Origin: VRUE01 sp963703895
GTDB taxonomy: Bacteria; Actinomycetota; Thermoleophilia; Solirubrobacterales; 70-9
NCBI GenBank assembly: GCA_963703895.1
Contig: CAVPFX010000002.1
Span: forward strand, 868,001 to 932,000
Reading direction: 5' to 3'
DNA length: 64,000 bases
A model generated the notes under the pieces. The model saw only the letters and a program-made list of their open reading frames with translations. It was not told the origin of the DNA and did no database searches. A program made the position numbers and the translations under genes. Numbering within the stretch: position 1 is the stretch's first letter; each line of letters opens with the position of its first letter. Positions 19,919 to 28,875 of this stretch are shown here, piece after piece.

Positions 19919-21256
19919 CTAGACGAGCAGGGCGCCCTCCATCACGCCCGCTGCGCGGAGGTCGCGGTACCAGCGCTCGACCGGGTGCTCCTTGACGAAG
20001 CCGTGGCCGCCGAGCAGCTGCACTCCTTCGGAGCCGATCTGCATCCCCTTCTGGGCGCAGAGCCGGCGGGCCATCGCCGCCTCGCGGGCGAAGTCCTGGC
20101 CCTGGTCGGCGCGGCTGGCCGCGCGGTAGGTGGCGAGCCGCATGCCTTCGGTCTCGATGCCGATGTCGGAGACCGCGAAGGCGACGCCCTGGCGGTTGGA
20201 GATCGGTTCGCCGAAGGCGGTGCGCTCGTTGACGTACTGCTTGACGTAGTCGAGCGTCGCCTGCGCGGTGCCGACCGCGAGCGAGCACCAGGCGACGCGG
20301 GCGCGCTGCACGCACTCGACGTAGTCCTCGCGCTTGCCCTCGCCGAGCAGGGCGGTGGCGGGCAGCGTCACGTCCTCGAGCAGGAGGCGGCCGGTGGCGG
20401 CGGGGCGCAGCCCCATCGCCGGCTCCTCCTCGACCGTGAGGCCGGAGGTGCCGGACTCGATCACGAAGAGCGCCGGGCCGAGGTCCTCGGCCTCGGCGGC
20501 GACGAGGAAGAGCTCGCAATCGTTGGGCCGGGCGAGCAGCGACTTGGTGCCGCTGAGGACCCAGTCATCGCCGTCCTTGCGGGCCGTCGTCTCCAGCTTC
20601 AGCGGATCGAAGAGCGGCCGCGGCTCGAGGATCGCCAGCGCCGCCGCCGGCGTGTCCTCGCCGGTGAAGGCGGGCAGGTAGGTCGCCTCCTGCTCGGGCG
20701 TGCCCCAGTGGCCGATCGCGGTGGCGACGGCGCCGGGGGCGAGGGCCGCGTAGGCGACGCCCATGTCGCCGTGGGCGAGGGCCTCGCCGATCAGGACGCT
20801 GGTGACGGCGGCCTGCTCGTGCATGACGCCGCCGAGCTCCTCGGGGACGCCGAGCATGTTGACGCCGAGCTCGTTGGCCTGGTCGAGCAGCTCGCTCGGC
20901 GTCGACTTGTCGAAGTCGGCCTGCTTGGCGACCGGCCGCACCTTCGCCTCGGCGAAGTCGCGCACGCCTTCCTGCAGCATCTGCTGCTCGTCGTCGGGGG
21001 TGATGTCGAAGAGCGCCCGCGGCTTGCTCGGCTTCTGCCGCGCCGGCCCGGTCAGGTTCTGCGCGGCCTTGAAGGTGCGCCCGGCGGCGGTCGCCGAGCG
21101 GAAGCCGTTCTTGGTGCCGGTGAAGAGCGCCCGCTCGACCTGCTTGCGGATGCGGATGCGGTCGAGCAGGTCCGAGCCGGCGAGCTTGTTGAGCCAGCGC
21201 AGGCCGAGGCCCATGCTGCGCTCGGCCACTCCCTTGTCGTCGGTGGCGGTGGGCAT
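19919..21256 (-). CDS. Acyl-CoA dehydrogenase family protein
   Basis: 445 residues, intact. An N-terminal extension of about 75 residues (LRWLNKLAGSDLLDRIRIRK to ARQKPSKPRALFD) precedes the usual fold: EGVRDFAEAKVRPVAKQADF, LGVPEELGGVM, LAPGAVATAIGHWGTPEQE, SGTKSLLARPNDCELFLVAA, NERTAFGEPISNRQGVAFAV, and QLLGGHGFVKEHPVERWYRD. The usual catalytic Glu region near the C-terminus lacks the IYEGT motif; it reads GGHGFVKEHPVERW, typical of the subfamily using a different base. The extension suggests membrane or partner association. The start ATG 21256 lies two bases after the MaoC stop, indicating translational coupling in the operon. Confidence 0.88.
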   Translation of the reverse strand: MPTATDDKGVAERSMGLGLRWLNKLAGSDLLDRIRIRKQVERALFTGTKNGFRSATAAGRTFKAAQNLTGPARQKPSKPRALFDITPDDEQQMLQEGVRDFAEAKVRPVAKQADFDKSTPSELLDQANELGVNMLGVPEELGGVMHEQAAVTSVLIGEALAHGDMGVAYAALAPGAVATAIGHWGTPEQEATYLPAFTGEDTPAAALAILEPRPLFDPLKLETTARKDGDDWVLSGTKSLLARPNDCELFLVAAEAEDLGPALFVIESGTSGLTVEEEPAMGLRPAATGRLLLEDVTLPATALLGEGKREDYVECVQRARVAWCSLAVGTAQATLDYVKQYVNERTAFGEPISNRQGVAFAVSDIGIETEGMRLATYRAASRADQGQDFAREAAMARRLCAQKGMQIGSEGVQLLGGHGFVKEHPVERWYRDLRAAGVMEGALLV

Positions 21257-21258
21257 TT

Positions 21259-22207
21259 CTACTTCCTCCCGTCGTTGGGTTTGGCCTCGAGCGGCACAAC
21301 GCGGCCGTCGAGGTGCGGTGTGCCGCGCTTTGCGTCGCGCACCGCGAATTCGATCTCGTCTCCCTCCGAAGCGCTGGCGAACTCGACCCGGCCCGGGAGC
21401 AGGATCGGCTTGCGGAAGCGCACGTCGACCTGGAAGGCGTCGGGCAGGCGGCTCTCGATCGCCGCCAGGCAGCGCGCCTTGGTCCACATCCCGTGCGCGA
21501 TCGCCCGCGGAAAGCCGAGCGGCTTCGCCGTCCAGCGCGTGCATGTGGATCGGGTTGCGGTCGCCGGAGACGGCCGCATAGCGCCGCCCCAGGTCGCCGC
21601 CGAGCTTCCACTCGGCACTCGCGCTCGCGCCTCGTGTCTGCATCAAGTTCTCCACCTGCTGGGTCGATAAGTTGATGCAGTTCGGCTTGCCGGTCTTGGG
21701 GGTGGCTTCGCTGCCGCCGCCGCGGCGCAGCATCGTGCTGGTCGATCTCCCAGACGATTCGGTTGCCGGCCTTGACCTTGGTCTGCAGGCTGAAGGTGCG
21801 GCCCTTGGGGTGCGGCTGCAGCTTGGTCGGCTGGACCTTGATCGTCAGCTCCTCGTCGAGGCCGATGCGCCGGTGCTGGACGATCTGGTTCTCGACGTGG
21901 ACGAGGCCGACGGCGCCGAAGGGGAAGCTGCCATCCGCCATTACCGCCATGTGCAGCGGGAAGGCGAGCACGTGCGGGTAGGTGGGGGGCAGGTGGTCGC
22001 GCAGGGCGAAGCCGCAGACGCGGTCGTAGGCGGCGACCTCGCTCGGCGCTCGGCGCGGACCCGCGGCAGGGTCAGCTCGAGCTCGGGGATCTCCTTGCCG
22101 CCGCCCGGGACGAAGGGCAGCAGCGAGGCGCCGGGGATCATCGGCGCCGCGGCGCGGGCGTAGAGCGGCAGGATGCTGGGCGAGCTCTCCAGCGTGCGGG
22201 CGCTCAT
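21259..22207 (-). CDS. MaoC-like double hot-dog dehydratase, HtdX-like (frameshifted, with an inserted palindromic element)
   Basis: About 315 residues: (R)-hydroxyacyl-thioester dehydratase type. The N-terminal half has LPLYARAAAPMIPG, FALRDHLPPTYPHVLAFPLHM and RRIGLDEELTIKVQ. The C-terminal hot-dog has the hydratase motif YAAVSGDRNPIHMHAL (Asp/His pair) and PRAIAHGMWTKARCL. Between them, CINLSTQQVENLMQ is encoded by a palindromic repeat that looks inserted in phase; the protein is longer than the ~280-residue mycobacterial HtdX (recalled). Frame changes near 22050, 21735 and 21530. The ATG overlaps the fabG4 stop (ATGA). The neighbours fadA2-like and fabG4-like match the mycobacterial cluster. 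Confidence 0.85.
21640..21684 (+). repeat. Palindromic element, copy 1 (inside the MaoC gene)
   Basis: A 39-nt unit, 21640-21678, with arms GCATCAAGTT/AAGTTGATGC (one mismatch), followed by AGTTCG. It matches copy 2 at 60671 at 31 of 39 positions plus the following six bases. It codes in frame for part of the linker between the two hot-dog domains. Confidence 0.7.
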
Positions 22208-23531
22208 CAGGCCCCCAGCAGGCTCTGGCCGCAGACGCGGACCGTGTTGCCGTTGACCCCGGTCGAGGCCGGGCTGGCGAACCAGGCGATCGTCTCGGCG
22301 ACGTCGACCGGCAGGCCGCCCTGCGACATGCTGTTCATGCGCCGGCCCGCTTCGCGGATCGCGATCGGCATCTTCGCCGTCATCTGGGTCTCGATGAAGC
22401 CGGGGGCGACCGCGTTGATCGTCAGCTTGCGCTTGGCCAGCTCGGGCGCCAGCGCTTCGACCATGCCGATCACGCCGGCCTTCGAGGTGGCGTAGTTGGT
22501 CTGGCCGGAGTTGCCGGCGACGCCGCTCATCGAGGAGACGCAGACGATGCGGCCGTTGGGGCGCAGCAGCTTGCGCTCGAGCAGCTCGTCGTTGATCCGC
22601 TCCTCGCTGGAGAGGTTGATCTCCATCAGCGAGCTCCAGCGGTCCTCCGGCATCTTGGCGATCGTGCGATCGCGGGTGACGCCGGCGTTGTGGACGATCG
22701 ACGTCGACGCCGTCGGGGATCGCCGCGGCGATCTGCAGCGGCGCGTCGGGATCGGTGATGTCGAGCTCGATCGTCTCGGCGCCGAGCCGCTCGGCGACCG
22801 CGGTCAGGTCGGCGGAGAGAGCCGGCACGTCGAGCAGGACCAGCTCGGCGCCGTCGCGGTGCAGGGTCGTGGCGATCGCCTCGCCGATGCCGCGCGAGGC
22901 GCCGGTGACCAGCGCCACCTTGCCGTCGAGCGGGCGGGTCCCAGTCGACCTCGGGGGTCTTGGTCACTGCCTTGCCGACCTCGACCACCTGGCCGGAGAC
23001 GTAGGCGGAGCGGGGCGAGAGCAGGAAGCGCAGGGTGGAGTCGATCTCCTCCTCGGCGCCCTCGGCGACGTAGACGAGCTGCACGGCGATGCCGCGGCCG
23101 ATCTCCTTGCCGAGCGAGCGGGTGAAGCCCTCCAGCGCCCGCTGCGCGGTCGCCGCTCGCGCCGGCAGGCCGGCCGGCGGCGTGCCGAGCACGACGACGC
23201 GGCCCGAGCGCTGCACCCGCTTCACGTTGGGGTGGAAGAAGCGCTGCAGCTCGACCAGCTCGGTCGAGTCGACGATCCCGGTGGCGTCGAAGACCAGCGC
23301 CTTGACCGGCGCGCTGGTGGTTTCGGGCTTGCCGGCACCGGTCTCGCCCAGCACCTGCTCGATCCGCTTGCCGAGCCGGCCGCGCGGGGCGCCGCCGCTG
23401 AGCACGGCGCCGGCGACGACCGGCGCGCCGGGCTCGTGGCGCTCCAGCTGCGCCGGCTGGGGCAAGCCGACCCGGCCGGCGATCATCCGGCCCGGGGGCG
23501 AGTTGACTACCTGCGTGTAGAGGTCGCTCAC
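22207..23531 (-). CDS. fabG4: High-molecular-weight 3-oxoacyl reductase, FabG4-like (frameshifted)
   Basis: About 440 residues. An N-terminal flavodoxin-like domain without cofactor motifs (residues 1-195, including KALVFDATGIVDSTELVELQ) is joined to a C-terminal SDR ketoreductase: KVALVTGASRGIGEAIA (TGxxxGxG), NAGVTRD-like segment, CVSSMSGVAGNSGQTNYATSKAG (Ser, Tyr, Lys) and NAVAPGFIETQMTAKMP. This two-domain layout is that of mycobacterial FabG4 (Rv0242c), an NADH-dependent beta-ketoacyl reductase. Two one-base insertions break it, near 22695 and 22940. It is followed by the MaoC gene (overlapping ATGA), as in M. tuberculosis, so it probably reduces the ketoacyl-CoA made by the adjacent thiolase. 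Confidence 0.9.
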
Positions 23532-23549
23532 TTCACACCTCCGGATTCA

Positions 23550-23603
23550 CGTTCAAATCGCCACGGATTTGAACCACCGGAGATCACCGCGTCGATTTGA
23601 ACG
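23550..23603. repeat. Long inverted repeat between thiolase and fabG4
   Basis: CGTTCAAATCG (23550-23560) and CGATTTGAACG (23593-23603) are perfect 11-bp arms. Between them GGATTTGAACC (23565-23575) repeats the right-arm core and can pair with the left arm instead. The element fills most of the 73-base gap inside the operon and could form alternative mRNA hairpins. Confidence 0.6.
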
Positions 23604-23604
23604 T

Positions 23605-24899
23605 TCATTGGTTCTCTCCTGTGCTTTCGAGCGCGGCGACGACGCCCTGGCCGCCGGCCGCGCAGATGCTGATCAGGCCGCGGCCGGAGCCCTGCTCGTG
23701 CAGGGCCTTGGCGAGGCTGGCGACGATGCGCCCGCCGGTCGCGGCAAAGGGGTGGCCGGCGGCCAGCGAGCCGCCGTTGACGTTGAGCCGCTCGCGGTCG
23801 ATCGAGCCGAGCGGCTTATCGCGGCCGAGGCGGTCGCGGCAGAAGGCCGGGTCCTCCCAGGCCTTGAGCGTGCAGAGCACCTGGGCGGCGAAGGCCTCGT
23901 GGATCTCGTAGAAGTCGAACGTCGCCGAGGCCGACTCCCATGCGGTCGAGCATCGTCGGCATCGCGTAGGCCGGCGCCATCAGGAGGCCCTCGCGCTTGT
24001 GCACGTGGTCGACCGCCGCGGTCTGGCCCTCGACGAAGTAGGCGAGCACCGGTAGGTCGCGCTCCTTCGCCCACTCCTCGCTGGCCAGCAGCACCGCCGA
24101 GGCGCCGTCGGAGAGCGGGGTCGAGTTGGCGGCGGTCATCGTGCCCTCGGGACCGCCGAAGACCGGGCCGAGCTTGGCCAGCTTCTCCAGCGAGGAGTCG
24201 GCGCGCAGGTTCTGGTCGCGCTCCAGCCCGAGGTAGGGGCTGACCAGGTCGTCCATGAAGCCGCGCTCGTAGGCGGCGGCGAGGTGGTGGTGGCTGTTGA
24301 CCGTGAGCTCGTCCTGCTCGCTCGCGGCCGACCTCCCACTCGGCGGCCATGATCGCGCAGTGCTCGCCCATCGAGAGGCCGGTGCGCGGCTCCTCGTTGC
24401 GGGGGATCGCCGGCACGACGTGGCTGGGTCGCACTCGGGTCAGCTGCTTGACCCGGCCGAAGGTCGACTTCTCGCGGTTGACGTCGAGCAGGACTTCGCG
24501 CAGGTCCTCGTTGAGTCCGATCGGCGCGTCGGAGGTGGTGTCGGCGCCGCAGGCGATGCCGGCGTCGATCTGGCCGAGGGCGATCTTGTTGGCGACGAGG
24601 ATCGTCGTCTCGAGGCCGGTGCCGCAGGCCTGCTGCACGTCGTAGGCGGGCGTCTCGGCCGCCAGGCGGGTGCCGAGCACGCTCTCGCGGGTGAGGTCGC
24701 GGTCGCGCGAGTGCTTGAGCACGGCGCCGCCGGCGACCTCGCCGAGCGTCTCGCCCTCGAGCGAGTAGCGCCCGATCAGGCCGTCGAGCGCGGCGGTGAG
24801 CATGTCCTGGTTCGACGCCCGTGAGTAGACGGAGTTGGAGCGCGCGAAGGGAATCCGGTTGCCGCCGATCACGGCGACACGACGTGGTTTATCGGTCAA
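23605..24899 (-). CDS. Thiolase, FadA2/FadI-like acetyl-CoA acyltransferase (two frameshifts)
   Basis: About 430 residues. Condenses or cleaves 3-ketoacyl-CoA. N-terminal RVAVIGGNRIPFARS; nucleophilic Cys in VQQACGTGLETTIL (about residue 92); the long loop with EHCAIMAAEWEVGR; MTAANSTPLSDGASAVLLAS; NVNGGSLAAGHPFAATGGR (active His); and CAAGGQG (second catalytic Cys). Frame breaks near 24330 and 23940; both are repaired by removing one base. The closest named relative I recognise is mycobacterial FadA2, which sits beside fabG4 and htdX. The start ATG overlaps the TetR stop (ATGA). Confidence 0.9.
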
Positions 24900-25555
24900 C
24901 TGCTTTCACCTTTCGGTTTCGGTCGTGAGGATTTGGCAGATGGGGTGGAGCGCAGGCGCAGGCCCGGCTCGACGGTGGCGATCAAGAGCTCGGCGGCCTC
25001 TTTGGCGGTGGTCGCTTCAGTGCGCAGCCACCAGCGCGCCAGCGCCTCGGCGGCGCCGAGCAGGGCGGTGGAGAGTGCCTCGACTTCGATCCGCGCGGCG
25101 GCGCGGCGCTTGGCCGGCAGCTGGGCCAGCAGCGATGCGGAGACCAGCTCGGTGAGGCGGCCGCGGTAGGCGGCGACGCCGTCGGCGAGCTCGCCGCTGT
25201 GGGGCAGGGTCTCGTCGAAGAGGACCGCCCAGGCGGCGCGGTCGGCGTCGAGGAAGGCGAAGAAGGCGCGCAGGCCGTCGTTGAGCGCCTCGCTGGGGTT
25301 GGTCGTGTCGGCGACCGTCTCCAGGATCGTCGCCACCAGGGCATCGCCGGCGCGCTTCATGCAGGCGATGTAGAGGCGCTCCTTGTTGCCGAAGTAGTTG
25401 TAGAGGAGGGGCTTGGTGACGCCGACGGCCGCTGCGACCTCGTCCATCGTCACCGCCGCGTAGCCGCGCTCGGCGAAGAGACCGTGGGCGACGAGCAGGG
25501 CCTGCTCCATGCGGTCGGCCTTGGAGAGGCGCGAGCGTGTCGGCGTTGCAGCCAT
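24896..25555 (-). CDS. TetR-family regulator of the lipid operon
   Basis: About 219 residues from the ATG giving MAATPTRSRL (a TTG three codons earlier is possible). The N-terminal TetR HTH is clear: LLVAHGLFAERGYAAVTMDEVAAAVGVTKPLLYNYFGNKERLY. The C-terminal ligand domain is helical and unlike named subfamilies; it has FFAFLDADRAAWAVLFDETL, as in several fatty-acid-responsive regulators. It is the first gene of the operon, its stop overlapping the thiolase start. A 36-bp palindrome lies immediately upstream, so it probably represses itself and the five downstream genes, with an acyl-CoA as likely effector (inference). Confidence 0.9.
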   Translation of the reverse strand: MAATPTRSRLSKADRMEQALLVAHGLFAERGYAAVTMDEVAAAVGVTKPLLYNYFGNKERLYIACMKRAGDALVATILETVADTTNPSEALNDGLRAFFAFLDADRAAWAVLFDETLPHSGELADGVAAYRGRLTELVSASLLAQLPAKRRAAARIEVEALSTALLGAAEALARWWLRTEATTAKEAAELLIATVEPGLRLRSTPSAKSSRPKPKGESS

Positions 25556-25563
25556 CGGGGACA

Positions 25564-25599
25564 ACGTTACCCGGATATAAATTTATATATGCGTAACGT
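25564..25599. promoter_or_regulatory. 36-bp palindromic operator of the TetR-led operon
   Basis: ACGTTAC at the left end and GTAACGT at the right end are exact inverted copies, and the centre ATATAAATTTATAT is a perfect palindrome; only a few positions between differ. It lies directly upstream of the regulator start, where the promoter must be. Confidence 0.8.
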
Positions 25600-25685
25600 G
25601 ATCGACCTCACAGGCTGCGCGAACCGCCGCCGACGGGACCGAAAGTCGCAAATGGCTCTGTTCTGAGGCCCGTCGGCCCCTGTGC

Positions 25686-27848
25686 TTAGGCCTCGGAGAA
25701 GCCGAAGCGCAGGTAGATGCGGCGCAACGGTTTCGGCGCCCACCAGTTCCACTCGCCGAAGAGGCGCATCAGCGAGGGGACGAGCAGGGCGCGGACGATG
25801 GTCGCGTCGATCATCACGCCGAAGGCCATGCCGATCGCGATCTGCTTGACGAAGAAGACGCTGCTGACGCCGAAGGCGAGGAAGACGACGGCGATCGCCA
25901 CCGCGGCGGCGGTGATCACCCGGCCGGTTCTGCCGATGCCGACCGCGACCGCCTCCTCGTTGGAGTCGCCGAGGTCGTGGCGTTCCTTGATCCGCGCCAT
26001 GACCAGCACCGCGTAGTCGGTCGCCAGGCCGAAGATGACGGCGAAGAGGAAGACGAGGCTGGTCACCTCGATCGCTGCCGGGCCGGTGTAGTCGAGCGGC
26101 GTGTTGAGCCAGCCCTCCTGGAAGGCGAGGACGAGGATGCCGAGCGTGGCGCCGAGCGTCAGCGAGTTCATCAGCAGCGTCTTCAGCGGCAGCAGCAGCG
26201 AGCCGGTGAGCAGGAAGAGGACGACCAGGGTGGTGAGGCAGATGATCGCCACCACCAGCGGGGCGTGCCCGAGCAGGCTCTGCTTCTGGTCGATGAAGCG
26301 GGCCGAGTTGCCCGAGACGAGGACGCTTGCCGAGCCCGGCGGGTCGAGGCCACGGATCTCATGCACCGCGTCCTGCGAGGCACTCGAGAGCGCCGGTTCG
26401 GAGAGGGCGAAGTTGGCGTAGGCGACGTCCTTGGAGGTGCGGGCGAACGGCGTGCCTCGCACGACGTCGCCGACCGCTTCGATGCGCCGCTGGTAAGCGG
26501 CCAGCTGCCCGGCGCCGGCAGACCCGTCGACCGCGACCGTTACCGCCTCGGTGACGTCGCGCGGGTAGTGGCCTTCGAGGTAGCGGTAGGCGTCGTAGGA
26601 GGGCTGGTTCGGCGGCACCGCTTCGGCGCTGGGGCCGGTCAGGGTCGTCCAGAGCAGCGGCGCCGCTGCGGCTAGGAGCAGGGCGCCGCTGCCGAGGGCG
26701 ACCGCGAGCGGGCGCCGCATAACCCCGCGCGCAAGTCGGTACCAGCCGTCGGAGGAGTCGGAGACGGCGGGGCCGCGGCGGATCGAGAGCGCGTCGATGC
26801 GCGTGCCCAGCAGCCGCAGCATGGCGGGGACGACGAGGATCGCGATCACCGAGGAGAGCACAGCGACCGAGGCGCCGGCGACCGCCATCGAGTAAAGGAA
26901 GCGCTGCGGCATGAAGATCAGCGCCGCCATCGCGGCGGCGACGGTGAGCCCGGAGAAGAGGGCGGTGCGACCGGCGGTCGTCACCATCCGCCGGTGCGCC
27001 TCGCGCGTGGCGCCGCCACCGGCGATCTCCTCGCGGTAGCGCGAGACCATCAGCAGGGCGTAGTCGACGGCGAGGCCGAGGCTGAGCCCGGTGGCGATGT
27101 TGAGCGCGAACAGCGAGGTGTCGACGAAGCCCGACATGATCCGCAGTACGAGCAGGGTGCCGACGATCGAGATTCCGCCGATCAGGAGCGGGATCGAGGC
27201 GGCGACTACGCCGCGGAAGACGAAGAGCAGGAGCAGGGCGAGGACCGGGAAGGCGATCAGCTCGGCCGTGGTCAGGTCCTTGCGGGTCTGGTCGTTGGTC
27301 TCGTTGAAGCCCTGGGCGAAGCCGCCCTCGGCGACGTCGAGCGGGCTCGCGTCGGCCAGCGCCTTGACCTCTTCGGCGGCGACCCCACCGGCGTCCTCGA
27401 TGTCATTGGTCGAGAGGTAGGCAGCGATCGCCAGCGACTCGCCGTCCTCCGCGATCAGCTCGGCGCCGGCGCGTGGATTGCGCAGTGGGTTGAGCACGCG
27501 GCCGACGTATTCGACCTTGGCGACTTCGGCGCTGAGCCGGCTGACGTCGCGCCGCACGGCGGGGCTGCCGGTGTTCAACTGCCCGCCATCGGGGTTGCGG
27601 ACGACGAGAACGATCGCCGGGTTGGGGTCGTAGCCAAGCGAGTTGCGCAGCAGGTCGGTCGCCTGCTCGCTCTCGGAGCTCGGGTCGGTGAAGCCCGCCG
27701 CCTTGAGGTGCTGCTCGACGTTGTGCCCGATCGCAACCGCGAGCAGGGCGAAGGCACCGACCACAGCGAGGACCAGCTTCGGGTGGCGCCAGGTGAGGTT
27801 GGCAATCCGGGTCATCGCGGGTTCAACCTCCGGGGTCGGGACTGACAT
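25686..27848 (-). CDS. MMPL/RND-type membrane transporter
   Basis: 720 residues (709 if the ATG giving MTRIANLTWRHPKL is used, which fits the family better). Two repeated halves, each with one TM helix, a large extracytoplasmic domain and five TM helices. MMPL motifs occur twice: GLSLGLAVDYALLMVSRYREE and FGLATDYAVLVMARIKERHD, with the Asp-Tyr pair of the proton relay. Actinobacterial MMPL proteins export lipids or drugs. It is divergent from an HxlR regulator across 72 bases carrying a perfect palindrome, so it is probably that regulator's target. Confidence 0.92.
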   Translation of the reverse strand: MSVPTPEVEPAMTRIANLTWRHPKLVLAVVGAFALLAVAIGHNVEQHLKAAGFTDPSSESEQATDLLRNSLGYDPNPAIVLVVRNPDGGQLNTGSPAVRRDVSRLSAEVAKVEYVGRVLNPLRNPRAGAELIAEDGESLAIAAYLSTNDIEDAGGVAAEEVKALADASPLDVAEGGFAQGFNETNDQTRKDLTTAELIAFPVLALLLLFVFRGVVAASIPLLIGGISIVGTLLVLRIMSGFVDTSLFALNIATGLSLGLAVDYALLMVSRYREEIAGGGATREAHRRMVTTAGRTALFSGLTVAAAMAALIFMPQRFLYSMAVAGASVAVLSSVIAILVVPAMLRLLGTRIDALSIRRGPAVSDSSDGWYRLARGVMRRPLAVALGSGALLLAAAAPLLWTTLTGPSAEAVPPNQPSYDAYRYLEGHYPRDVTEAVTVAVDGSAGAGQLAAYQRRIEAVGDVVRGTPFARTSKDVAYANFALSEPALSSASQDAVHEIRGLDPPGSASVLVSGNSARFIDQKQSLLGHAPLVVAIICLTTLVVLFLLTGSLLLPLKTLLMNSLTLGATLGILVLAFQEGWLNTPLDYTGPAAIEVTSLVFLFAVIFGLATDYAVLVMARIKERHDLGDSNEEAVAVGIGRTGRVITAAAVAIAVVFLAFGVSSVFFVKQIAIGMAFGVMIDATIVRALLVPSLMRLFGEWNWWAPKPLRRIYLRFGFSEA

Positions 27849-27874
27849 GAGACGAGCACGGCGGGACCGTACCA

Positions 27875-27900
27875 GAATTCAAAGTGCTAGCTTTGAATTC
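27875..27900. promoter_or_regulatory. Perfect palindrome between MMPL and HxlR genes
   Basis: GAATTCAAAG-TGCTAG-CTTTGAATTC, perfect 10-bp arms. TTGAAT inside the right arm is a reasonable -35 for the HxlR gene, 17 bases before CTATCA. Binding here would act on both divergent genes. Confidence 0.75.
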
Positions 27901-27929
27901 CCAATTACTCAATTGCTATCATGCCAACT

Positions 27930-28610
27930 ATGGGTTCACGACAGTACGGGCAGGCCTGCAGCCTTGCCTACGCGCTCGACCGCATCGGCGAGCGCTGGAC
28001 CCTGCTGATCGTGCGCGAGCTCTCGCTGGGGCCGATGCGTTTCTCGGCCCTGGTCCGAGCGGTCGGTGGCGCCCCCACGGACGTCCTCACCAAGCGCCTG
28101 CGCGAGCTCGAGCGGCACGGCATCATCGCGCGCCGCGAGCTCGAACCGCCAGCGTCGACGACCGTCTATGAGCTGACCGAGCTCGGCCGCGGCCTGGAGC
28201 GACCGATGGTCGAGCTGGGGCGCTGGGGCATGGGCCTGCAGAAACTCGAAGACGTGATCGACCTGGCGCCGACCTCGTTGCCCGGTGCGGTGCGCGTGAT
28301 CCTGCAGCCGCCCGCCGATTTCGCGATGACGCTCGGCCTGCGCACCGATGGTCAGGACTACCGCTTGCGGATCGAGGATGGCTGGATCTCGATCGTCCGT
28401 GGTTACGCTGACGATGCGGACCTCTCGCTGGCCGGCTCGCCGATCGAAGTGATCGCCGCCCTCGTCGTCGGCGAACCGGCGGCGAGCGCGGTCGAGATCG
28501 AGGGTGACCGAGCGCTGCTGGAGGAGTTGCGCACGATGATCGTCATCCCCGAGCGCCTGCGCAAGGAAGCGGAATCCTCCGCTGCCTTCTTGGTTGCCAG
28601 CCCCGCCTGA
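27930..28610 (+). CDS. HxlR-family winged-helix regulator
   Basis: 226 residues from ATG 27930 (229 from ATG 27921). The HxlR domain is at the N-terminus: YGQACSLAYALDRIGERWTLLIVREL, then FSALVRAVGGAPTDVLTKRLRELERHGII, and a wing YELTELGRGLE. A C-terminal ~120-residue SCP2-like domain (DFAMTLGLRTDGQDYRLRIED to SAVEIEGDRALLEEL) probably binds a hydrophobic ligand. I prefer ATG 27930 because the likely -10 overlaps 27916-27921 and transcription should begin near 27928, giving a leaderless mRNA; there is no Shine-Dalgarno. It likely regulates the divergent MMPL transporter. Confidence 0.88.
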   Translation: MGSRQYGQACSLAYALDRIGERWTLLIVRELSLGPMRFSALVRAVGGAPTDVLTKRLRELERHGIIARRELEPPASTTVYELTELGRGLERPMVELGRWGMGLQKLEDVIDLAPTSLPGAVRVILQPPADFAMTLGLRTDGQDYRLRIEDGWISIVRGYADDADLSLAGSPIEVIAALVVGEPAASAVEIEGDRALLEELRTMIVIPERLRKEAESSAAFLVASPA

Positions 28611-28641
28611 CCTCGACCAGGGCCAAAAGGAAGGCGTCGCT

Positions 28642-28875
28642 TTACTGCTCGTAGAGCTTGACGACCCGCACCGTTCCTGCGGGCGCGGCGTCGACGCAGA
28701 GGTTGCAGAGGACGCACTCGTCGAGGTTCTCTTCGACCACGTCGACGCCGGCATCGGTCGCCTTGAAGATGTCGACGGGGCAAACTTCCTCCAGCTTTTT
28801 CGCCAGCTCGGCGTCGCCGGCGACGGAAGCGTCGACCTCGACGTCGATGAAGACCTTGTTCAGCGTCTCGCTCAT
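28642..28875 (-). CDS. Ferredoxin-like protein with one [4Fe-4S] site (FixX-like)
   Basis: 77 residues. The cysteine pattern is CPVDIF (Cys32-Pro) followed by CVLCNLC (Cys54, 57, 60). This keeps the Cys-Pro ligand of the first ferredoxin motif and the Cys-x2-Cys-x2-Cys of the second, i.e. exactly one cluster of the classical two-cluster fold, as in FixX-type ferredoxin-like proteins. The ATG overlaps the sucD stop (ATGA at 28872-28875), so it is translationally coupled to succinyl-CoA ligase. The electron partner is unknown; a link to a 2-oxoglutarate oxidoreductase or flavoprotein is only a guess. Confidence 0.8.
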   Translation of the reverse strand: MSETLNKVFIDVEVDASVAGDAELAKKLEEVCPVDIFKATDAGVDVVEENLDECVLCNLCVDAAPAGTVRVVKLYEQ

